From: Antedon mediterranea
Lineage: Eukaryota; Echinodermata; Crinoidea; Comatulida; Antedonidae
Direction of reading: 5' to 3'
Length of the DNA stretch: 64,000 nucleotides
NCBI RefSeq assembly: GCF_964355755.1
Contig: NC_092672.1
Span: forward strand, 34,158,501-34,222,500
A program made the translations under genes and the position numbers. Shown here piece by piece: positions 44,201-56,400 of the stretch (position 1 is the stretch's first letter; every line of letters begins with the position of its first letter). Below the pieces are notes generated by a model. That model saw nothing but the letters and a program-made list of their open reading frames with translations. It made no database searches and was not told where the DNA came from.

Positions 44201-47200
44201 CCCCTGGTTTCCAGAGATGTTGCCTCCCTAGTCCATGCATGTCCATGATGTAAGTGAAACCTGCAATTGGTTTACCAAGCTACAAAAGAAAAGAAAAACA
44301 CACATACAAATGATAATGTTCTGTACTATTGTTAAAAACCACATTTTGTCTTGAAACGTCCAATACTATGCACAAATCCTAGAAAATATTGTATTTTCTT
44401 ATTTAATTATTCACTATTTTTATACATTCTTATACTTAAGAAAATAATAAATAAAAGAAAATATTTGAACATTTTATATTCCATCTTTTTATCACTTAAC
44501 ACACTGTACAGAATGCATTCTTTGTCTAATAATTCTATATTCATAATTTTATTATTCTTTGCAAAAAAAAACAAAAATTAGCAAAACTTACCAGCAAATA
44601 ATAATAAATATATGAATACCTAAAAACCAGATAAACATGTTTATTCATAATTTCTATATCTGTTACAATAATTGTCTAACCAGATCGCCTACCATCACTA
44701 TTTGTATTTGTAAGTCAAAATTTAAAATAATAAATAAAAAATTTGTGTTCGAACTATGCTTCCATTAGCTACGTACAGGCTATATTATATTTCAACATTA
44801 TGTTTAGCTATGCTACCATTCAAGTGTCTTAATGCATTTTGTTTCTGCTAATGGCTACTAATTTGAGCAGACTTAAAATGTTTGTTTGCCAATGGCAAAA
44901 GAAAAACATTCATTTTCAAGAAGATTAAGACCCTTCAGCTGCAAAGCTGACATAACATTTACATTTTATGTTGTTTTTTTAAAACTTAAATATAGATACA
45001 TATCATAGAGGTATCCATGAGTTTAGAATCTGAACTTTATATAGTATTATGCAAGGATTATGATGAATATGCTGTATATATACTTTCCTAGATATGATTG
45101 TACTTTTGACCTGACGAGTGTGTTAGCTTTGCTAGCATATGAAACAAATTTGTAGTCAATAAAGTACTGTACCATGAAGTTTATTTTTATTTGTGATATA
45201 CTTTCCTAGATATGTATTTTTACTGTAGTGGCTTGAATCAGTTTACACCAATTTCAATAAGTAGTTTTACTGTATTTAGTTTGGCTATAGCAAAATAACA
45301 TGCTAGTAAAATCGTACAGGCCCAGAGTTATAGAGAGACATTGTTTTATTACTGTCAGATGAGAACAAAGCTCTGCCCCACTATCAAACTTTATGTACCA
45401 AAAACAATGTGACCATATATGGAAGTAATATACACAAATATGGTAGTGATATGACATCATCATGTCCATATATGGACACATCACATTTTTTGTCCCATAT
45501 TTAGTCCTAATTTCGAACCCTAACATTTTAGAAATCACACTGTTTTAGTGTACAGTAGAAATAATATTATATATTAATTTATTATATTAACATGAGCAAA
45601 ATATATAACTTCACTTAGTATCATATATCATAGTATCATTACATAATCACTAGGTAAAAATAATACATTTTTCTTATTTCAACTTGTTGAAAATGTACTA
45701 GTATGGAAAGGCAATTAAATGCAGAAAACAAAACCAGGAAACAGGACTTAGATTTAGAAGTTGGTTAACTTGAATTTAAGTAGATAGGTCAACAAGTTTA
45801 AGAAACCATTGAAAAAGTACTTAGACTTTGTAATGTATTCTATATGAAGTAGGTGGTAGTATTTAGTAACATTTCTTAGTTTATATAGTAGTGGTCTAAG
45901 ACAGTAAACCAAACCTCTCCAAAAGAAACATGATCTGGCTTATTTCATTTTGTATATTGTTATATTAAAACCTACCAGTAATTATTATAGATATTAAAGT
46001 ATCATATCATATAAGAAATAATGAATGAAGACATAAAATATGGAAGTTCAGACAATTAACACAGCAAAACAAATATAGTGTTTTGAGGTGGTGAAAAATT
46101 TCCAAAATGTATAGTTGTATGTTTTATAAAACCATTGATTTTGCAGATATTTACATGCTTTTTTTCTCTATCAGAGTTATATGTGGTCCATTGGAGTTAA
46201 TTTGTAGCTTGCGTTCAAATTCAAAATGTACCTGTAACCTATCAGAGTTGTTGGAGGTACATTGGATATCGGAGTTAACAACACAGAGGTATATTAAGAG
46301 AGTTTTACTGATCACAAGCATTTATGTCGGTTGTAACTCCGATATGATTCAGATTAGCTTAATACACAGCGGTTATTAAATTAAGCCCTGTCTACACTAT
46401 TAAACTAGTTGACAAAAAAGTGTGATGTGCTCAAATATGGTAGTGATATGCCCAATTATGGTAGTGATATGACATCATCATGTCCATATATGGGCACACC
46501 ACAAAACGTTTCATAGTGTAGACAGAGCTTTAGTTCTTATTTACTATTACTAAATTTAATAAAAGAAACCGTACCTTTTGAGTTTGTTCATTAATTGTTT
46601 TCATAAATCTCTCTAGATTACAAATGTGATACTTGATAATATCACCTGACTTACAAGATTGTAATAAACCTACAAGAAAATTAAAAAGATTAATCTTTAA
46701 ATGAAAGTAGGACAGTAAAGCTTTAATCATAGTATAATATGGCAGTTTGGATTGAGATACATAAATTATTATAAGACAATATTATAAACATGGAACAATT
46801 GTAAAGTGGAGTTGTAGCTTGGTGCTTGCCTTCCAATCCCAAGATCCACAGTTCAATGCTGACCTAGTGCCACAACTCTTTTAACTCCACTCCCTAAGCT
46901 AAGCCTCAATTTAGACTTTATTTAATAATAATAATTATATTATCCTGGATTTATATAGCGCCTTATGTTGTTAAAACTCTAAGCGCTGAACATTATTTAC
47001 CCCGGTCATTTTTTGCATCAAACACGTATGGAAACATACTCCCATAAATGCAGCTAGTAATCAGCGCAAAGTTGTGTCTTGATCTAACCAGGTTTATGAG
47101 CATGATAAATTATAAAAGAGATTATCCAGTTACTCTCTATTGGATGTGTATGAAATAAAAATTGCTTCATTAACCTTTGACATCTAGCATTCCAGTTGGT

Positions 47201-49685
47201 TCGATCCAGACCGGTTCCCCATCTTTGTCAAATCCAGCATGGCCACCCGGCCAGTATTTGTCGCACACCTGAAAGATAAAAAATGATAATCAGTTGAAAA
47301 TGTATGCATTAAAAAAAATCAAGTGACAAGCTGATAATCAGATAAACTTGAAAATGTGAACATGAATATATATCTTGAATTTTTTCTTTTTTTTAATAAT
47401 TTTATATTTCTTTCATTGTTTAGTCAGAAATCTAAAGCTCTGTCTACACTATCAAACTTTATGTGACAAAAAATGTGATGTGACCATATATGGAGATGAT
47501 GATGTCATATATGATGTATGTCATTATCATATAGTTTGATAGTGTAGATAGACCGTAACAAACCTTCATTTTACTGTAGTATCGTTTCATGCGAAAGTGT
47601 CCCTTGAATAGGGGTGTCCCAAATCAGACAGATCAAACTTACCTCTGGTAATTTAAAGTTAGCTGCTATCTCTTTAACTCCCAATCTCGCGCGCCATTCC
47701 AAGTCCTGCAAAATGATATGAATAATTTTACAATAAAAAACAACAATTATATATGTTTAATGTTTTATTTTAACTTTTCTTTAGGAGCATTATGCTATGT
47801 AAAAATAGCCTGCTTCATAAATAATATTATTAATAATAATATGATATATTTTACCTTCTTGAACATTGTCTCAGTTTTATTAACATCAAAATTCCGAGCT
47901 GAAAAAATATCCAAAATATTATAGTACAAAAGTGTTTATACTATATTTATTTACATTTAAACATGACATACAGGGATGTTGTAGTTGTTGTACAGTAGTT
48001 TATTATTATTATTATTATCAGTTTAAAAAACGTTTAAAGATTAATTTTAAACAATGCTATGACAGTGTGTGAAGAGCCGCTGGTTATGAGCTTTTCGTAG
48101 AAATGGGCTCTATATAAATGTTAAACTATATTGTTTGAAGGTTTGCGGTACACCACATATATTAGTTCTTAAAAGAACTGTTGTTCTGTTTTTATATATT
48201 GACAACTGAAGTATTGTATAGTGTATTATAGTATATTGGATTTTTTTTTTACAAATAATTTTTTTAACAAAGCCCATTTGGTAGAATTAATTTTCAAGTA
48301 CCAATAAGTGTAACAGTTATCAGGCAAGTCAAATTTTAAAATTCATAGAACAGACAAACAATTAAATAAATAAAAGATATTAGGATCAAGATTAGAAGTA
48401 TAGGCAAATAAATGTATTTTGTTACTTAATCAATTTGATAAAATTTAATTCATATAAAATAAAAATCAGAAAGACATAGCTAATACATTGCAGCAGATAA
48501 AAACAGTTAAAAATATGTTTTAAAAAGGGTTAAAAAGTATATTAAAGTATTTCAACGTTATAAATATACTTAATTATATCATGGAGTAAATTATTACTCC
48601 ATAATTATACAATATACAAATTTAGGCAAAATTTATAAAAAATGTATTTATTAGCAAAATTAAATTGCAACCTCGAGGATGCACATGCTTGACTAAACCA
48701 GGAAAAATTATAAGAACCTTGCTTTTATTACTTTTATACTATTTCCTGTATTTCTGCAATTACTTGCAAGAGTACACAATAATTACATTTATTGAGAAAT
48801 AGGGAAAATACAGTAATATCAAAACAAGTTACATATTATGATTATTTAAAAAGGAAGTAAGGCATGCAAAAAAACATGATTTCCTATCAAATTTATATTT
48901 TGTAAATTAAAGCTAAAAAAGAAAAATGTCTAAGATGAGTGATTTTACCTCGAAGAAACCGTAGTAATAGATGATCATCATGCTCTGGTGTCAACACATC
49001 TTTAAGAATTTCTTTTATCTGTTCAAAGTAAAATATGTCCCAATATTAATAAACTACACTATGTATAATAAAACCAGTATTGTGTTTTTTAAAAACTTGT
49101 ATCAGAAGAGCGTAATTAAAAATACATTTAAATGTGTATCTATTAAAAAATTATCGGTATAAAACTAGGGCACGTTTTATTGGCAATGAAATGTGATTGA
49201 TGGCTATCTCCCTGATGTGTTGATATCTGGTGTCAATTTGAGGTAAATCCTTTGTTATAATTGAATAAACACACACACTGTCACAACAATCCCTCGTAAA
49301 CTTTCATCCATGGTAAAAAGCTGCAGGGAGAGAAGAGTAAAATCATTATTTATTCATTATTTTCCAAAGTCAACAAAGAGGCACAGCATACGCACCGCGT
49401 GCTCTTGTCCTAGGGTACATGGAACAACAAACAAATACACATGCCATTTTCTAAATGTTACAGCTAGCTAGGCTTTAGTGGAGATCCGGCTTTAGTTATA
49501 TCTGTAGTACTCAATCCCAGTATACACGGAAGTGCATTATTAGAGGACAAATATATTATAACAAAACGAAACAATACTACAAAACAAAGGCCAAAAAACC
49601 CAACCCCGAAATAACACAATTTCTACACCACCTTTATCAACTTGTCCTCTTGTTTAGGGCTTAAATCGCCGACAAATCCACTCAT
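41220..49685 (-). CDS. SEC14L2: SEC14-like lipid-transfer protein (CRAL-TRIO + GOLD) with acidic C-terminal extension
   Basis: Twelve exons: 49632-49685, 48949-49018, 47855-47898, 47643-47705, 47175-47268, 46575-46669, 44184-44279, 43725-43869, 43367-43473, 42594-42736, 42228-42379, 41220-41866. All phases match; 569 residues. The N-terminus MSGFVGDLSPKQEDKL is close to vertebrate SEC14L2/3/4. The CRAL-TRIO-N helix region (LLLRFLRA) is followed by the lipid-binding domain (about 75-245, with HYPECLKKILIVRAPKIFP and PVYWGGKATDADGN) and a GOLD domain (about 260-375). Such proteins carry tocopherol, squalene or phosphoinositides between membranes. Human SEC14L2 is about 403 aa and stops soon after GOLD. 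Here the last exon continues for about 185 Glu/Lys/Asn/Asp-rich residues to VTEIEEQVITV. Donor 1 (AAAG|GTGGTG) is weak. The symbol denotes the SEC14L2/3/4 group. Confidence 0.93.
41919..42083 (-). mobile_element. MITE-1 copy 12
   Basis: Reverse orientation, sense to SEC14L, in its last intron 53 bp upstream of the last exon. The CCCAAATATGGTAGT subunit is duplicated. Confidence 0.9.
42478..42569 (-). mobile_element. MITE-1 copy 13, lacking both termini
   Basis: Only the central part remains (AAACTAGTTTGCC to GGGCACACCACATG), ending about 25 bp from the donor of exon 42594-42736. Confidence 0.8.
43086..43432. repeat. SEC14L2: 4 x 92-bp tandem repeat made of a SEC14L exon end plus its donor
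   Basis: CTAACCTTGCT starts at 43086, 43178, 43270 and 43362, exactly 92 bp apart. The last unit is the 3' part of real exon 43367-43473 (...VYWGGKATDADGNTMCSSK|GTTAGT). The three intronic copies look identical to one another but differ from the exon by several substitutions. Each has a donor (AGCAAG|GTTAGT) and, on the other side, an acceptor-like TACTCTTTTACCAG, defining a 56-nt pseudo-exon. Confidence 0.95.
43503..43584. mobile_element. MITE-7 copy, short complete form
   Basis: 82-bp near-palindrome: ATCTCCTATTAAGGGAACAC and TGTCCCTTTAATAGGGGTGT, then CCTAAATAGGAGAT. It lies in the intron directly upstream of exon 43367-43473. Confidence 0.75.
43937..44101 (-). mobile_element. MITE-1 copy 14
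   Basis: Full-length, sense to SEC14L, with a duplicated AAATATGGTAGTGA subunit. Confidence 0.9.
45367..45501 (-). mobile_element. MITE-1 copy 15, right end lost
   Basis: AAGCTCTGCCCCACTATCAA to CATCACATTTTTTGTCCCAT. The terminal GTAGACAGAGCTT is missing. Confidence 0.85.
46383..46532 (-). mobile_element. MITE-1 copy 16
   Basis: Near full-length, sense to SEC14L; the TGTCACATAAAG part of the right arm is deleted. Confidence 0.9.
46805..46912 (+). mobile_element. SINE-C head copy 1
   Basis: GTGGAGTTGTAGCTTGGTGC, CCTTCCAATCCCAAG, GACCTAGTGCCACAACTCTT and AACTCCACTCCCTAAG. The same order, reverse-complemented, occurs at 54310-54425. Confidence 0.65.
46921..47110 (-). mobile_element. SINE-B 3' part
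   Basis: Minus-strand counterpart of 18100-18285: ACCAGG, CAAGACACAACTTTGCGCTG, ATTACTAGCTGCAT, then a GCGCTATATAAATCCAGGAT tail with (TAA)n. Confidence 0.7.
47435..47557 (+). mobile_element. MITE-1 copy 17
   Basis: Shortened centre, antisense to SEC14L, in the intron between exons 47643-47705 and 47175-47268. Confidence 0.85.
47578..47628. mobile_element. MITE-7 end fragment
   Basis: AAGTGTCCCTTGAATAGGGG then TGTCCC. It lies just before exon 47643-47705 in genomic order. Confidence 0.5.
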
Positions 49686-50477
49686 GTTTGTTGTTTAAAA
49701 ACGCACTTTTTAATACTATGGAAAAGCAGATTTATTTAGTCATATGTCTAATACGACCGCAACATGCATTCTTCATAATCTATTCGACGGATCTTACAGT
49801 AATGCTACTCTACTACGAACAGTCAAGTTTTTATCACCAACTTCCGCGATCGTATTCATAAAATTATGAATAGTTTCCAGGTACGTACGTAATCACCCGT
49901 ACTTTGTTCTCATTGGCCCATGTAAAATTGATTGATTGACTGATTTATCGACTGATTGATCAATTTTTTGATCAATTGATTAAATATTGAATTATTGATT
50001 GATATTGGTCGATTGATTGATATTGATAAACTGATCTATCCACTAATTGATTTGCTTTTATACCATGGTTTATTTATATGTATAATATCACTGATCAATT
50101 GATTATTTATTGATTTAATTTATTTTATAAATATTTATTGATTTATTATCAGTGTTTGTTGGTTAGTTATCATTCATGATTATTGCATTAAATCAGACAT
50201 TATTCGTTATTTATTATGTATCATAATCGATAATCAACACATTTATTAAAAAAGTTTGCGAATTTTTAGTAGGGCCTAGAAGACGAGAAATTTAAGTTGG
50301 TGTGAAAAGTGATCTAGCGCCCCCATATGTAAATCGCGTAGCAACTGCACACAAAAGATGTTAAGAACAGATTTGAAGCGATCAATATCAACAAGAGATA
50401 ACAGAAGAACATCCGAAATACCCATAGTTTGCGTATCAAAACATAAACAAACTGTTTAAAAACAAACGGCTAATCAA
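49686..50477. promoter_or_regulatory. Head-to-head intergenic region between SEC14L (-) and the LRRC74-like gene (+)
   Basis: The two start codons are 792 bp apart on opposite strands. The centre (about 49925-50160) is an old TTGA/TGAT-rich tract (GATTGATTGACTGATT). No TATA box stands out. A shared bidirectional promoter is plausible by spacing only. Confidence 0.4.
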
Positions 50478-53400
50478 ATGGATGTATCTCATGAAGTATT
50501 TCAAAACCATGGTGAAGAAAAAGAGAATAACAATGACGTGAATTTAATAATTCCAAACCGATCGTCGAGTAGAGCTCCAAGCAGAGCGAAGAGTCGTGGA
50601 AGCATCGGGGACCAACGCAAGGTAAGTGACCCACTAAGTACTACACGATTAAATACCGGTGAGGCATAAACCATGGAGGTAAAAAATAAATTCGTTTATT
50701 TTTTTACCTCCATGTATAAACAATTTAACACTGACATTCATAAACAAAAATAAAAATATAACATATGTTTAAATTGAAATTGTAGCTTTGTTTTTTTTAA
50801 ATATTTAATAATATTAGTTTATTATGTATAGGGGTATACTTTTTTCTTTTTCGTATTCAATGTTATATTTCGGGGTGGGTCAAACTTAAAGTCTTTATGA
50901 CTTATACGACTCCCCCCCCCCTCCCCCACATAATCACTTCATTGCATTTATGTATGTATTTTATTATATTGTGGAAATAAATTGAAATTGAAATTGAATT
51001 TTATATTAAAATTTTAAATAAGCCTCAATCTTTATGGTTGATTGATTTAACTTTTTTTAGAAAAAAATAAGTTGAAAACAAATGATATTTTGTCAACAGA
51101 CTATTAGTAGAGCAGCAAGTACCCATACTTCACGGCCGAGCAGTAGAATATCTGAAAAACCAGAGAATGAAGAAGAGAAAAGAGCCGCTTCCCAACAAAC
51201 ATTTGTTAGCGACTCGTCCTCTGGATGGGACACTGATCTAGAGGTTGAAGGTAATATACTTGAATTGAAGTCTAGCATAAAAAAATATATGTTGTTTTTT
51301 AGGCTCAGAATTATTTTTTTTAAAGTTTAACATTTTTCCATTTTATACTTAGTTTCTATGCACATTTTTGCTTACTATACAAGCTCTGCACTTAGACGTA
51401 CTTTTAAATATTGTTTTTCTAATTTGTTATTTATTATTATTAATTCAAAAAAATAAATACAAAAATATATTACTCTGTAGTCTCATTATTATTGAATTAG
51501 TGAAATATTTTTCAATTGCTCTTTTTTCATACTTTATTCATGAAGCATGTTATTATAAACATCTATATGGTTATATCTCCTGAAACCAAAACTTTCCAAA
51601 TACCGGAAACTCTCACATATAAACCAGGATTTCCAGAAATAAGAGAGTAATAAATAAATATGTATAAATCCATAAAGAGTGCCTGTATACCACGTAGCAC
51701 TTGAATAAATACACCCTCACTGATATGCTATGCTATGCCTTTATTTTTTTCTGCATGCTTTTAGCCACAGTTACAGCTATGAAAAAGAGTAAGAAACACT
51801 GCCGTATTTGTCTTGTTTGTGATCCCCAAAAACCATGTGCACTAAATTCCACATACCTTTTGTACTAATTAACTACAATATGTCTTGAAATTTAAATTGT
51901 TTGTTTTTGATATATGTACTATTAATGTAGCAATATTGTATTCATTTTTGTAGTAGTAGAATTCACCTTCAATATTACACTATGCATGACAAGGTTTTCT
52001 CCAAGAGTTGCATTGTGGCATGCGCCTCTATCCTCAGTTGTTCCCATTTGAGCACTATGACTAGGCTTATACCAAGGCCTCATCACCAGTTAATTCTTGG
52101 CTGTTTGATCCACAGTAGGCCTACAAGTAACAGTACTGTATAAATTAATAGTTGCAGTTGCATGTTGGATCCATTAACCTCTCCCATCCATTCCCCCGAC
52201 CCCAGTATCTTTACTCCAACCATTATCCACTTGTACATGCACCTGGTAAAATACTGTTCCCAGATCCATTGAATCAATACATGTGTTAAGCTCTGTCTAC
52301 ACTATCAAACTTTATGTTATTTTTTATTATTTCATACCATATTTGGCCACATCACACTTTTTTTGTCAAACTAGTTTGATAATGTACTAGACAGAGCTTC
52401 ACGTTATATTTGTTAATTTGTGGATGATTAATAAATATATTATTCACAGTAGTTTATAGTTAATCACACTGTAGTATTAGTTTTGTGTTGTTATTTCATA
52501 ATTAATCAGAAACCTGAAAAATCACACAAGCTCTGTCTACAAACTAGATGTGACAAAAAATGTGGACAAGTCATATCACTACTATATTTGGGCATATCAC
52601 CACCAAATTTGGGCACAACATTGTTTTGTCACAGTAGTTTGATAGTGTAGACAGAGCTTTACAATAAATCGTGTAAAGTCCATCAATTTTAATGTACACA
52701 TTAATACAATGGAGAAACCAACTGAGATGTTGCCAAGCTCTGCTATGGTGTTCACATACATTTTGCATGTCACATCGAATCAAATATGTGTTTAATAGAA
52801 CATATACCATGTGTGTGAAGGAACCTGATTTTAATGTTTCTTGTTCAAGTTATAATTTGCTGTTCTCATTACGATAGCTTTTTACTGTAAATCTCCCAAT
52901 AATCTACAGTCAAAATGTCAACATCCTTTAATACATTGACATTTTACATTTATGTAAATTAAACTTGATTTTGCTTTGTCACTATTAAAATATAACAGAG
53001 GTTCGTGAATCGTATGATGCATCTGGGAGGACGACGTACATTGAAGCGTGTCGCCAAAATGGCGTTATTGCTGTCTCGTACTTCCTTCGACACATCACAG
53101 ATGCGGAGTTGACAATGAAGCATCATGGTCTAGGACCGGCTGGGGCAAAGGCTATCGCTATTGCACTAGTGGTAAGTCTAATAATTTAAGGTTCATACTA
53201 ATTATAATATGCTAATTATTCTATCTGCAATTTAAATACAATCGAACCCCTATTAAGGGGATACATTTGGGACTGCCCCAAGAAGCTATTGAAAACATTA
53301 ATAGCAAAGAACTTAACACAAGAATCTCCTGTTCTTCAATTTGCATTCAAAACACAGTATCGGAAGTACAGGGTTAAAAGGTCAAACTGGGCGACGCCAT

Positions 53401-56400
53401 TTCACAGCATGGAGCAGCGCCCCCTCCAAACTAGGAAATCAATTACGTCTCTACCCCCCTAAAGTATTAGCAGATCCCCTCTATGATTTTGACTTTCTAA
53501 TTTGATGCGGGCGCCCTACTCCTCAGTCAATTACTCTATCCCCCCTAGAGCATTAGCAGATCCCCTCTATGATTTTGACTTTCTAATTTGATGCGGGCGC
53601 CCTACTCCATGGCTCACAATGGCGCCACCCATAGCTCTATTCTATCCCACAATGCCTTTCGAAATTGTTACGCGCTTCGGACGAACAGGAGATTCTTGTG
53701 TTATAAGTTCTTTGTTAATAGTGATACATTTAAAGAGATACTGTAGTGTCTAATTAATAAGCCACTACCCAAGGCCTCTTTGTAAGACTTCCTTGTGGAG
53801 TATTCAAGAGGACAACCACCAAGTACCAAGTAAGTAGACCCAACAAAGTGTCCCCTTAATAGGGGTGTCCCTTGAATAGGGTGACTGTAGTGTTTCTGTT
53901 GTTTCATGGGATATTCCGAAGAAAGGGTTCTACTGAATTAAAATTTTTTTTTGCTCCTTGAGCACTCTTGAGTATTATATGCGAGCATAAATCAATATTA
54001 TTATTGTTATTACTGTATTCAAAATAAATAATGTTATTATAAATTTTCTTTTCGCAGTCGAATACCACTATAAGCAAGTTAAATCTTGGTGACAACTGGT
54101 TAGATGCTAGCGGAGGGTTCGCTGTTGCTGAGATGTTGAAAGAAAACTGTTATATCACAGACTTGGTGCGGTAATATTTTATTTTTACACTTTAATCATA
54201 ACATTGTCATTGACAAAACTGATTTTTGTTGTTTTTTTTTTTTGCTTTTTTTTTCTGGATGATAAACTATTTTATAATTTATCGTGCCTATAAACTAAGT
54301 CTCATTTGAGGCGTAAGGAGTGGAGTTGAAAGAGTTGTGAGTTACAACCCTGGCACTAGGTCAGGTGAACCATGGAACTTGGGATTGGAAAGCAAGCATG
54401 TTAACCACCAAGTTACAGCTCCACTACAATCATAACATTGTCATTAACAAAACTGTTTTTTTGTATTCTTTTTTGTTTTGTTTTATTTATATATTATCAC
54501 ATGCGATTTATTTATTTTTGTAGGACTTATCAGATAACCGGTTGGGCAACAAAGGAGCTGGTGCAATATGTGAGATGTTACTAAACAATGCTACGTTAAC
54601 ACACGTAACGTTATCAGGTTTGTAAAAGGAAATATAAACATGACATTTACTTACTGCGTATGCACAATACTCTATCCAAATTTGGGGTTGTATTAATTGA
54701 GTGTAACCATGGTGGAAATAAAGCTTCATTCTTCATCATTTTAATTCTGCTTTCAAAACATGAAATATATTCCATGATTCAGCCATAATAATATGCTTAA
54801 TACTGTATATCATCAATTATTATAAGTAAAATGTCATTCTTTTCATCTTCAAACCATTTCATTCAAATTAGGAAACGCTTTTGAAGATAAAAGTGCAGAG
54901 GCGTTTGCGGAGGTCATTTTGGTGAGTATGGTTGTTACAACGTGTCTGTCGTTTGCTATTGATTTTCATCCAACCATTATATACAAACCATACAAGCATT
55001 CCTGGTTTCCTGAGACCCCATTTCATATATTATAAAATATGTATTTCAACATTGTTCATACTATTATTATTATATTACTACTACTTTTTTCGATTTTGAT
55101 GAATAAACGTATTCGTATTGTATGATCATTTTTCTTCTTCTTTTGTATACATAAAGTTGTGTCTATTTATGTATATTTTCTATGACAAGTGACAAATGTT
55201 AATTCCAATCTCTATTGGACAAAATTCAAGTTATCTGTATAATGTTTTTATTTTTGTTCAACCATCTTTAAAGAGGGTAACCATCAAGTTTAGCCCAGTG
55301 GGTTAACTGATATTTAGGGCCCTCTTTAATAAAAATAAAAATACATTGCAACAATCAACAATAACAATCATAAACATTAAATTAGGAAAATCAGAATTAA
55401 TATAATATAGTATACTATAAAATCAAATAATATAAGAAAAATATAAGATTATGAGTTAAAAAAATATATCTTATCAACTTAAGTTTAAATGTATCAACTT
55501 AAGTTTAAATGTATCAATTTAAGTTGAAATGTATTTTCAATTTTGTGTGTTGGTGAATTATTTAATGTTGTATGTTTGATAATGTTTATTTTCAGGGTAA
55601 CAGCAAGTTAGAATACTTAAACTTAAGTCATAATGACTTCAGTGAAGCATCTGGTTTAATACTTGGACCTGCTGTGTCTGAAAACATCAACATTAAGAGC
55701 ATTGACCTAAGTTGGAACCACATAAGGCGGAAAGGAGCTCTGGCATTAGCAAAGGGAGTTGGGGTATGTGTTTATTTGGCGCTCCATGTTATTGTTCATC
55801 CTATTTGGTCAAAACTATTTATTGGATGAGGCTTACCCCTTGAATTATTTCTATTGTAGTAAAATATGTTTATACAGTAGTTTGCAGTATAGCGTACCAC
55901 TACTAGCAGATCTCAATCAAAGTGGATTGTTCAGTTTATCTAGTATTAGGCCTAAGTTCTCGACAACTCCCAGTCTACTCAATTGTAAATGAGTAAATGA
56001 TTACCTGGTTGAAAATACTAGAGAGGATAAGGCAGTATGGAAAAGAACTGGCCACCCTACCACACAATGCCTAGACTTAGTACAATGATCCCCTAACAGC
56101 TCATTCCCCATACAGTGAGAAATGGGACTTACCTTTACCTGTACCTTTTTTATTAGTATTCAAATGTTTTTGCATCATCCAGAATAACATAGGTTTAAAG
56201 AAAGTTGATCTTTCGTGGAATGGGTTCGGAAATGAAGGAGCACAAGCAATCGGAGATGCCCTCAAGTTCAATAGTTCACTTGAAGAACTAGATATTACAA
56301 ACAACCGAATATCAGCAGAGGGCGCTATATTAATCAGTAAAGGAATGGCTGTAAATGAAAGCCTGAAAGTGTTAAAGGTAACATTTATTATTTTAGTAAT

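Noticed and set aside
27654-46532. A roughly 19-kb inversion as the cause of the block of reversed MITE-1 copies
   Set aside because: Septin and SEC14L exons continue on the same strand in correct order and phase across both edges, so no simple inversion can have its breakpoints there after the genes formed.
49285-49320. Extra SEC14L exon after CTCTCCCTGCAG on the minus strand
   Set aside because: No donor in a compatible phase follows, and exons 49632-49685 and 48949-49018 join directly into the family-typical length.
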